A DNA stretch of 17,429 bases. Source: CAYVQE01 sp964633205 (lineage in GTDB: Bacteria > Myxococcota > B64-G9). Where the stretch lies: positions 1-17,429 of the forward strand of contig CAZWFN010000134.1 of NCBI GenBank assembly GCA_964633205.1, given 5' to 3'. The first letter of the stretch is position 1, and each line of letters begins with the position of its first letter. Under the pieces are notes generated by a model. That model saw only the letters and a list, made by a program, of their open reading frames with translations. It was not told the origin of the DNA and did not search any database. Both the position numbers and the translations under genes were made by a program. This document shows positions 1-5,638 of this stretch, piece after piece.

Positions 1-176
1 TGGTGTTCGAAGACGACCTGTACCCGGACAAGAACACCGACGACCACGTGGTGACGCTGGAGGCCGAGGGCGACCCGGTCGCGACCGGTTGCGCCACCGC
101 CGCCGGCAGTGGCAGCGCGCTGGGTCTGCTGGGTCTGTTGCTGGGCCTGGTCGGCCTGCGGCTGCGCCGCGGCTGA
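1..176 (+). CDS. C-terminal end of an exported protein with a MYXO-CTERM-like sorting tail (5' partial)
   Basis: The frame entered at base 3 gives 57 codons and stops with TGA at 174-176. The first ~25 visible residues are acidic and polar. The tail then reads Gly-Cys (residues 29-30 of the visible part), a short Ala/Gly/Ser linker, a Leu/Gly-rich hydrophobic helix of about 15 residues (40-52), and a final R-L-R-R-G. Cys plus helix plus Arg cluster is the layout of the MYXO-CTERM C-terminal sorting signal of myxobacterial surface proteins, thought to be processed by an intramembrane protease so that the protein is anchored or released at the surface. The body and start lie outside the window, so the function cannot be told. 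It sits just upstream of the lipoprotein cluster and may belong to the same surface-protein locus. Confidence 0.75.
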   Translation, partial: VFEDDLYPDKNTDDHVVTLEAEGDPVATGCATAAGSGSALGLLGLLLGLVGLRLRRG

Positions 177-270
177 GCCCCTCCCGCGCCCGCCGCGTGT
201 TCCCCTCCCCATCTCCACGCTGACCGAGCCCATCCGAACCGCCGCCCTTTCGCCTCGGTCGACCCGCACC

Positions 271-378
271 ATTTTGCAGGCGTGTCGCCGAATGGCTCCA
301 GCGGCCTGTCCGATATGGCGACGCCAGAAGCGAGCAGATTGCAAAATCAAACGAAAACAGAACATTGCAGGACAGGCC
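271..378. promoter_or_regulatory. Two interleaved inverted repeats upstream of the sigma-54-like element
   Basis: ATTTTGCA (271-278) is matched by its exact reverse complement TGCAAAAT (340-347). GGCCTGTCC (303-311) is matched by its exact reverse complement GGACAGGCC (370-378). The arms are interleaved, so they cannot form one simple hairpin. They lie just upstream of the -24 element, where enhancer-binding activators of sigma-54 promoters usually bind. That they are protein-binding sites is inference; a chance match of one 8-base pair is possible, while the 9-base pair is less likely to be chance. Confidence 0.35.
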
Positions 379-390
379 TGATCGGGTGGG

Positions 391-407
391 CTGGCACGGA
401 AATTGTA
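391..407 (+). promoter_or_regulatory. Sigma-54 (RpoN)-like -24/-12 promoter
   Basis: CTGGCACGGAAATTGTA matches the sigma-54 consensus YTGGCACGRNNNTTGCW at every fixed position except the -12 C, which is T. The spacing between the -24 GG and the -12 GT is correct. Transcription would start near 418-420 and give a leader of about 107 bases before the ATG at 527. Sigma-54 promoters with enhancer-binding activators are abundant in myxobacteria. The -12 GC is normally well conserved, so the mismatch lowers confidence. Confidence 0.5.
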
Positions 408-452
408 TGGAACTCGTAGTTGATAAACCGAGGCATGGGATTGGCGAGAGCA

Positions 453-482
453 TGCACATTTGCTGGACGGGAATGCTATAAT
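453..482 (+). promoter_or_regulatory. Extended -10 (sigma-70 family) promoter
   Basis: TGCTATAAT (474-482) is a perfect extended -10 element, TGnTATAAT. The best -35 candidate is TGCACA at 453-458 (four of six consensus bases, 18-base spacer). An extended -10 tolerates a poor -35. Transcription would start near 488-490, just before or within the leader hairpin at 491-508, giving a leader of about 37-39 bases. In DNA this GC-rich a perfect TATAAT is unlikely by chance. Confidence 0.55.
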
Positions 483-490
483 GGCGCTTC

Positions 491-508
491 GCGGACGCGG
501 AGGTCCGC
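491..508 (+). promoter_or_regulatory. Hairpin at the transcription start / 5' leader
   Basis: GCGGAC (491-496) and GTCCGC (503-508) are perfect inverse complements around a six-base loop. The element starts about nine bases after the -10 box, so it could be an operator at the start site or a stem at the extreme 5' end of the mRNA. It ends eight bases before the AGGAGG ribosome site (516-521). Confidence 0.4.
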
Positions 509-526
509 TGCGATGAGGAGGGACCC

Positions 527-2338
527 ATGCGGGTGGCGATGACGGCGATGACGGCGATGACGGGACTGGCCTTGCTGGGCCTGCTGGTCGGCTGTACCGA
601 CTCGGATGTGGAGATCAAGGAGACCTTCGAGGTGCCCCAGGTCGACGACCAGCTCCAGATCCGGGGCCAGGTCTGCACCGAGCCGCCCAAGGACGCGACC
701 TTTCCGGTCAAGATCATGTTCATCATCGACTGCTCGGGCTCGATGCAGCAGACCGACGAGGGCGACCACCGGGTCGAGGCGGTGCGGGCGGTGGTGCGCC
801 GCTACGCCAACAACCCCAACGTCGAGTTCAACATCATCAAGTTCAACGGTCGGGTGTCGGTGCTGACCGATGGCTTCGAGCATCTGAACGGCAACGAGGA
901 TCACATCTTCGGCTCGCAGGGCCTGCTCGAGGCCGACTCCATGACCGACTACCAGGGCGCGCTCGGGGTGGCCTACCAGCAGCTGCTGGCCGACATGAAC
1001 GGTGCTTCGCTGGCCGAGCTGACGCGGTCGAAGTACGTGGTGATGTTCTTCTCCGACGGCACGCCCGACCCGGTCTGCTACGGTTGTGTGACCGATCCGG
1101 CCAACCACCCGCGCTACTCGCCCGACTGCCACGGCGACCTGCACGTGGTCTGCACCCTGATGGACGACATCACGCTGGACATGGACTACGCCGAGCCGGG
1201 CATGTTCCCCATGCTCGAGGGCGGCTCGGACTACAACCACAACTACCAGATCTTCCAGCTGGTCGACGCCATCATGGATCTGAAGGGCGCCTTCCACGTC
1301 GGCGAGCTGCGCATGCACTCGGCCTTTCTGTACTGCCGCGACCAGTTCGGCAACGCCACCTCACCGCTGTGCGCCGCGGCCGAGGAGGCTTACAACCTGG
1401 ATCCGGATCGCGGCCGGGCGCTGCTGCGCCAGATCGCCGACCGCGGCAGCGGCACTTTCCGCGACTTCACCTCGGGCCAGGACATCAACTTCCTCAACAT
1501 CGACTACACCTCGATCAAGCGCTCCTACGAGGCCAAGAACATGCTGGTCACCAACGTCACCGCCTTGCCGGGCTACGATCGCTTCGTGCCCGACTCGGAC
1601 TTCGACGGCCTCGACGACGACACCGAGATGCGCAACGGCACCGATCCGCTGCAGGCCGACACCGACGGCGATCTGTACAGCGATTTCATCGAGGAGCAGC
1701 TGCGCCCGGCCGGCTTCGATCCGCTGGATCCCAGCCGGCCCGAGAACGAGTGCGTAGCAGCGGTCGATTCGGACGGCGACGGGTTGCTCGAATGCGAGGA
1801 GGATCTCTACGGCACCGATGACAAGCTGGTCGACAGCGACTTCGACGGCTTTCCCGATCTGATCGAGATCCGCATGGGCACCGATCCGCTGCGCGACGAC
1901 ATGGCCGAAGACCTCGACGCCGACGGGCGGCGCAACGCCGATGAGCTGCTGTTCCACACCGATCCGGCCCGCTCCGACCCGCAGCTGTTCAGCGATCACC
2001 GCTACTGGTACGAGATGCGCCCGCTGGACGACGCCGGCGCGGAACGCCAGTGCTACAGCTTCGATATCCGCTACGTCACCCTGGTCACCACCCGCGATCG
2101 CAACGGCGCCGGCACCCGCGGCTACAACGACATCCTGATCTGGTTCGACCAGGCCTCCAACGACAACCCCTACGACCCGGGCCAGTTCCGGGTGGCCTGC
2201 GTGCGGGCCCAGTACATCGCGCCCGACTACAAGATTCCGTTCAAGGGCGAGATCGAGCTGACCAACGACGACTTCGTCAAGCCGACCGAGCTGGATCTGG
2301 GCTTCGCCAACTCGACCTGCGTGGTGGCCGGCGAATGA
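527..2338 (+). CDS. vWA-domain surface lipoprotein with TSP3-like repeats and C-terminal GYNDI module (paralogue 1)
   Basis: 603 aa. The ATG has AGGAGG at 516-521, five bases upstream. A lipoprotein signal ends in LLVG-C, so Cys23 should be the lipidated N-terminus; the next residue is Thr. Residues ~60-335 form a von Willebrand factor A domain with a complete MIDAS metal site: D68-C-S70-G-S72, T140 and D177 (in SDG). Such domains bind protein ligands through a divalent metal. After SDG there is a loop of roughly 60 residues, absent from the next paralogue, carrying C184, C187, C201, H202 and C209. Residues ~355-475 hold five D-x-D-x-D-G-type, thrombospondin-type-3-like calcium repeats (first Asps at about 356, 378, 414, 436, 462). 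Residues ~509-585 are the GYNDI module shared with the genes at 2376 and 7782. It is first in the cluster, with 37 bases to the next gene. Role inferred: calcium-stabilised surface adhesion or assembly protein; the ligand is unknown. Confidence 0.9.
   Translation: MRVAMTAMTAMTGLALLGLLVGCTDSDVEIKETFEVPQVDDQLQIRGQVCTEPPKDATFPVKIMFIIDCSGSMQQTDEGDHRVEAVRAVVRRYANNPNVEFNIIKFNGRVSVLTDGFEHLNGNEDHIFGSQGLLEADSMTDYQGALGVAYQQLLADMNGASLAELTRSKYVVMFFSDGTPDPVCYGCVTDPANHPRYSPDCHGDLHVVCTLMDDITLDMDYAEPGMFPMLEGGSDYNHNYQIFQLVDAIMDLKGAFHVGELRMHSAFLYCRDQFGNATSPLCAAAEEAYNLDPDRGRALLRQIADRGSGTFRDFTSGQDINFLNIDYTSIKRSYEAKNMLVTNVTALPGYDRFVPDSDFDGLDDDTEMRNGTDPLQADTDGDLYSDFIEEQLRPAGFDPLDPSRPENECVAAVDSDGDGLLECEEDLYGTDDKLVDSDFDGFPDLIEIRMGTDPLRDDMAEDLDADGRRNADELLFHTDPARSDPQLFSDHRYWYEMRPLDDAGAERQCYSFDIRYVTLVTTRDRNGAGTRGYNDILIWFDQASNDNPYDPGQFRVACVRAQYIAPDYKIPFKGEIELTNDDFVKPTELDLGFANSTCVVAGE
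699..736 (+). repeat. 38-base segment identical to 2536-2573
   Basis: The DNA encoding the first vWA beta-strand and the MIDAS D-C-S is identical over 38 bases in the genes at 527 and 2376, although the flanks differ. The paralogue at 7782 differs at several bases in the same place. This fits a fairly recent duplication or local gene conversion between the two neighbours. Confidence 0.85.
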
Positions 2339-2363
2339 GCCGGCGGCCGATCCGGGTCGGCAC

Positions 2364-2369
2364 AAGGAG
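2364..2369 (+). promoter_or_regulatory. Ribosome binding site deciding a GTG start
   Basis: AAGGAG lies six bases before the GTG at 2376. The protein read from this GTG begins directly with a compact lipoprotein signal (lipobox Cys19), so it is preferred over any later start. Confidence 0.75.
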
Positions 2370-2375
2370 CGCGAC

Positions 2376-5300
2376 GTGTATCGCCATGGCGCTGTGATTC
2401 TGACGGCCGTCGGCCTGCTGCTCGCCGGCTGCACCGACGTGGACGTGTTCGAGACGCCGGGCACCGGCAAGGGCCAGAAGGACGACAAGCTTTCGGTCAG
2501 CGGCGGCTTCTGCACCGAGCATCCCGACGAGATGGCCTTTCCGGTCAAGATCATGTTCATCATCGACTGCTCGCAGTCGATGAACATCACCGACCCGCCG
2601 CCGTCGGAGAACGAGTATCCCGGCCGGGTACAGGCGGTCTGGGAGGTGATCCAGAAGTTCCGCTACGACCCCGGGGTCGAGTTCGCCATCCTGCGCTTCG
2701 AGGCCGCTGCCAACGTGGCCACCCAGCGCGACACCAACGGCGACGGGGTGGCCGACATGTTCGGCTTCACCAACGATCTGGCCACCCTGCTGCGGGCGCT
2801 CAACTCGCTGCAGGCGGCCGGGGGCAATACCTCCTACCAGGCCGCGCTGGGGCTGGCCGAGGCCACCCTGGCCATGGACATGTCGAACACCAACGTCGAC
2901 CAGCGCAGCCGCACCAAGTACGTGATCATCTTCCTGTCCGACGGCCTGCCCTATCCGGTGGATTACAACAGCGAGGTCAACACGCCCTACGGCATCGGCC
3001 GGGCGGTGCGCGAGATGATGAACCTGGCCGACCGCTTCGACGTGGCCGAGATGACGCTGCATACCGCCTTTTTGGGGGTCGACACCCCGGCCTGGGTCGA
3101 CGCCGAGGCCGAGTCGCTGCTGTCCGGCATGGCCAACGCCGGCGGCGGCACCTACCGCAACTTCCAAAACGGCGAGGAGATCAACTTCCTCGACGTGGAC
3201 TTCACCTCGGTCAAGCGGATCTACTCGATCAAGGACGGCGCCTTCATAGTGTCCAACTCCAACGCCCATCCGGCCTACCTCGCCCAGGACCGCATCGACA
3301 CCGACGGCGATGGCCTGGTGGACCTGCTGGAGCTCGACCTGGGCACCAGCCTGGGCCGGATCGACACCGACGGCGATGGCTTCAACGATCGGCTCGAGTA
3401 CAGCCTGCGCCGCAGCGGCTTCGACCCGCTGGACCCCGACGACGCCGACTGCGCCCTGGGCCTGGATCGGATGGACAGCGACGGCGACGGCCTGCTCAAC
3501 TGCGAGGAGCGTTTCCTGGGCACCTCACCGGACCTGTTCGACACCGACGCCGACGGCATTCCCGACCCGCTCGAGGTGCGCGCCGGGACCAATCCGGTGT
3601 GGGCCGACGCCGACAGCGACCTGGACTTCGACGGCTCGATGAATGCCAGCGAGGTGGCCTGGCACACCAACCCGACCACCAACGATGCCGAGAACTTCTC
3701 CAAGCTGGCCTACCGCTACGACTTCGGCCAGCGACCGGCCCGGCCCGATAACCGCATCTGCTACGACTTCGAGGTCGAGAACATCACCCTGGTCGGCACT
3801 GGACCGCGCTCGCCGGGTGAACCGGCCGGCTACAACGACATCTACGTCTACGCCGGTCAAACCCCGTACGACGATCCCGGCGACAACGGCATCTTCCGGG
3901 TGGCCTGCGCTCGGGTGCGCTACCTGCCGCGCTACCCGGAGCCCGACGTCAAGTACCCGCCCAACGGCCGGGTCGAGCTCGAGCAGAAGCACTTCAAGCG
4001 GCCGGTGGCCCGGACTTGCGATTCCGATCAGGACTGCCCGCACCACGTCTGCGACCCCCGCGATCACCTGTGCCTGGCCCCGCTGGGCGAACGCTGCGAC
4101 GAGCAGACGCCGTGCCCGCAGTTCGCCTGTGTACCGGAGCCGGTCAGCGGCGTATCGCATTGCGCCTTCCCGGTGGCGGTGGCCTGCCTGGATGACGCCG
4201 ACTGCCCGCCCTATCCGCTGCACCCCGACGGCAGCCGCTGCCTCGACCCGGACGGCAGCCAGCCCGATCCCGAGACCGGGGCCTGCCCGCGCCGTGGCTG
4301 CATTCCGCAGTACCCGACCTGCAGCGACGCCGGCGACTGCCCCGACGACGGCGACGACGACCCGAGCAACGATGCCGAGTGCCTGCACGGTTTGTGCCGG
4401 GTGGCCTGCGAAGGGGCCGGCGACTGCAACCCGGGCGAGACCTGCGAGTGGGACGACGCCGACGATTTCCCGCCCTGCAGCGCCCCGGAAGATTGTCCGG
4501 CCGGCCAGTCCTGCATCGATGGCGCCTGCCGCACCCCCTGCGCGGTGGCCGCCGAGTGCCCGACAGCGGGCGCCGTGTGCCAGGACAATCTGTGCACCTC
4601 GCGCCACTGCGTCGACCACCACGGCGGCACCTGCGCCCAGGTGGTCTGCGCCAGTGAAGCCGACTGCCCGCGCCAGCTCTGCGATCCCGAGGTGGGTCGC
4701 TGCCGCACCCAGCCCTGCCTCGACTCGCGCGAGTGTCCCCACCAGCGCTGCGAGCCGGCGCTGGGCCTGTGCATGGGCGCGACCTGCGCCGGGGATGCCG
4801 ACTGCCGCGGTGAGCGCGGCTTCACCTGCAACGAGGTGGTGGGCGACACCTGCGAGCGCGACATCGACTGCCCCTACAATTTCTGTTCGCTCGAGGTGCG
4901 CCGCTGCGCGCTGGACGACGAGCCCTGCGGCGATGCGCCGCCGGTCTGCGCCGAGAACGTCTGCGGCGGCAACGACCGTTGCACCGTATCGGACAACGAG
5001 TGCGTCGAGGATCTGGACTGCGTACCGAACACCTGCCGGGTCTACACCGTGTGCCAGAATAGGCCGGACAAGGGCTGCACCATGTCGCTGGACTGCCCGC
5101 GGACCTTCTGCCACGTCGACGGCTACTGCATCAACGATCCGGCGCGAAGCTGCGATCCGGAAAACGAGAACATGGAGAACAACTGCCAGGTCGGCCTGTG
5201 CAGCCGCGAAGAAGGCCTGGGCAGCTGCGATACGCCCGGCCGCGAGGCTTGCTCCAGCAGCGCCGATTGTCCCAACTACAGCTGCAACCCCTCGGTGGGA

Positions 5301-5534
5301 CTGTGCGACTATCCCTCCGAGGTGGTCTGCCAGGACGATCAGGCCTGCCCGGACGGGCTGAGCTGTCTGATCACCGGCGGGGCGGAGTGGGGCACCTGCC
5401 AGCAGACCTGCACCGGCGACGCCGACTGTCCGCCGGCCCACTGTCAGGGCCGCTGCCGGCCCTTGGCCGAAGACGAGCGGATGCGCTGTACCGATTGGTT
5501 CGATCCGGACCGCGACTGCGTTGTCTTCGAGTGA
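2376..5534 (+). CDS. vWA-domain lipoprotein with TSP3-like repeats, GYNDI module and a ~75-cysteine C-terminal array (paralogue 2)
   Basis: 1052 aa from a GTG start. The lipobox is LLAG-C (Cys19). The vWA domain (~56-285) has an intact MIDAS: D64-C-S66-Q-S68, T152, D189. TSP3-like Asp repeats fill ~307-425 (D-T-D-G-D-G, D-S-D-G-D-G and D-T-D-A-D-G types). The GYNDI module spans ~462-543, with G485-Y-N-D-I-Y and I506-F-R-V-A-C. From 548 to the end (bases ~4017-5531) about 75 cysteines occur in some 505 residues, mostly as degenerate repeats of the form C-x(2)-D-x-D-C-P-x(3)-C-x(5-7)-C. These resemble the disulfide-rich repeats of myxobacterial and bradymonad surface proteins. They are expected to fold outside the cytoplasm, pair as disulfides and form a rigid stalk; seven heme-type CxxCH motifs would be needed for a cytochrome and none is present. 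Role inferred: large surface adhesin-like lipoprotein. The next gene starts 104 bases later. Confidence 0.9.
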   Translation: MYRHGAVILTAVGLLLAGCTDVDVFETPGTGKGQKDDKLSVSGGFCTEHPDEMAFPVKIMFIIDCSQSMNITDPPPSENEYPGRVQAVWEVIQKFRYDPGVEFAILRFEAAANVATQRDTNGDGVADMFGFTNDLATLLRALNSLQAAGGNTSYQAALGLAEATLAMDMSNTNVDQRSRTKYVIIFLSDGLPYPVDYNSEVNTPYGIGRAVREMMNLADRFDVAEMTLHTAFLGVDTPAWVDAEAESLLSGMANAGGGTYRNFQNGEEINFLDVDFTSVKRIYSIKDGAFIVSNSNAHPAYLAQDRIDTDGDGLVDLLELDLGTSLGRIDTDGDGFNDRLEYSLRRSGFDPLDPDDADCALGLDRMDSDGDGLLNCEERFLGTSPDLFDTDADGIPDPLEVRAGTNPVWADADSDLDFDGSMNASEVAWHTNPTTNDAENFSKLAYRYDFGQRPARPDNRICYDFEVENITLVGTGPRSPGEPAGYNDIYVYAGQTPYDDPGDNGIFRVACARVRYLPRYPEPDVKYPPNGRVELEQKHFKRPVARTCDSDQDCPHHVCDPRDHLCLAPLGERCDEQTPCPQFACVPEPVSGVSHCAFPVAVACLDDADCPPYPLHPDGSRCLDPDGSQPDPETGACPRRGCIPQYPTCSDAGDCPDDGDDDPSNDAECLHGLCRVACEGAGDCNPGETCEWDDADDFPPCSAPEDCPAGQSCIDGACRTPCAVAAECPTAGAVCQDNLCTSRHCVDHHGGTCAQVVCASEADCPRQLCDPEVGRCRTQPCLDSRECPHQRCEPALGLCMGATCAGDADCRGERGFTCNEVVGDTCERDIDCPYNFCSLEVRRCALDDEPCGDAPPVCAENVCGGNDRCTVSDNECVEDLDCVPNTCRVYTVCQNRPDKGCTMSLDCPRTFCHVDGYCINDPARSCDPENENMENNCQVGLCSREEGLGSCDTPGREACSSSADCPNYSCNPSVGLCDYPSEVVCQDDQACPDGLSCLITGGAEWGTCQQTCTGDADCPPAHCQGRCRPLAEDERMRCTDWFDPDRDCVVFE
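4017..5531 (+). repeat. Region encoding degenerate cysteine-rich protein repeats
   Basis: Roughly 20 or more units of about 20-25 codons each carry a D-C-P core ('xDxDCP', 'SADCP', 'SLDCP', 'DIDCP') followed by C-x(3)-C or similar. The similarity is at protein level; DNA copies are too diverged for exact direct repeats. The array lies entirely inside the gene at 2376. Confidence 0.8.
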
Positions 5535-5620
5535 ACCGCGCGGGGCATGTGTGCGTGACGGCTGGCCGGGCAAACGAAAACCGTCGATCGGGGTCGTTCG
5601 GTGCCGTGCGGGCATCGACG

Positions 5621-5632
5621 CCCTGCAGGGAG
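5621..5632 (+). promoter_or_regulatory. Palindrome overlapping the ribosome binding site of the PPC lipoprotein gene
   Basis: CCCTGCAGGG (5621-5630) is a perfect 10-base palindrome. Its right arm is part of the AGGGAG ribosome site (5627-5632), which lies six bases before the ATG at 5639. GGGC (5610-5613) and GCCC (5620-5623) can also pair. Structure here could dampen translation initiation. No -35/-10 pair or terminator is evident in the 104-base gap 5535-5638. Confidence 0.35.
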
Positions 5633-5638
5633 TGAGCG

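Larger units (their letters stand above)
177..526. other. Gene-free regulatory stretch, 350 bases
   Basis: No reading frame here looks like a gene. Bases 177-265 are GC-rich and show nothing clear, with no hairpin plus T-run that would terminate the upstream gene. Bases 266-490 are clearly less GC-rich than the rest of the window. They contain two interleaved inverted repeats (271-278 with 340-347; 303-311 with 370-378), a sigma-54-like element (391-407), an extended -10 element (474-482) and a leader hairpin (491-508). This is the obvious control region for the cluster starting at 527. Confidence 0.7.

Noticed and set aside
109..381. A 90-codon + strand open frame across the end of the first gene and into the gap
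   Set aside because: It overlaps the MYXO-CTERM-like reading frame in another frame, has no ribosome site, and its composition (Arg/Ala/Cys/Trp scattered) is that of a GC-rich shadow frame.
1076..1090. C-Y-G-C in paralogue 1 as a heme-binding motif
   Set aside because: The residue after the second Cys is Val, not His, so CxxCH is not met.
3290..3660. Asp-rich repeats as RTX calcium repeats or EF-hands
   Set aside because: The units read D-x-D-x-D-G-x-x-D followed by an acidic helix start and G-T-x-P-x-x-x-D. That is the thrombospondin type 3-like pattern, not the G-G-x-G-x-D nonapeptide of RTX, and paired EF-hand helices are not evident.
4017..5531. Repetitive region as a CRISPR or DNA satellite array
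   Set aside because: Repeats are conserved only at protein level with irregular spacing. There are no identical repeats with unique spacers, and the region is one continuous reading frame.
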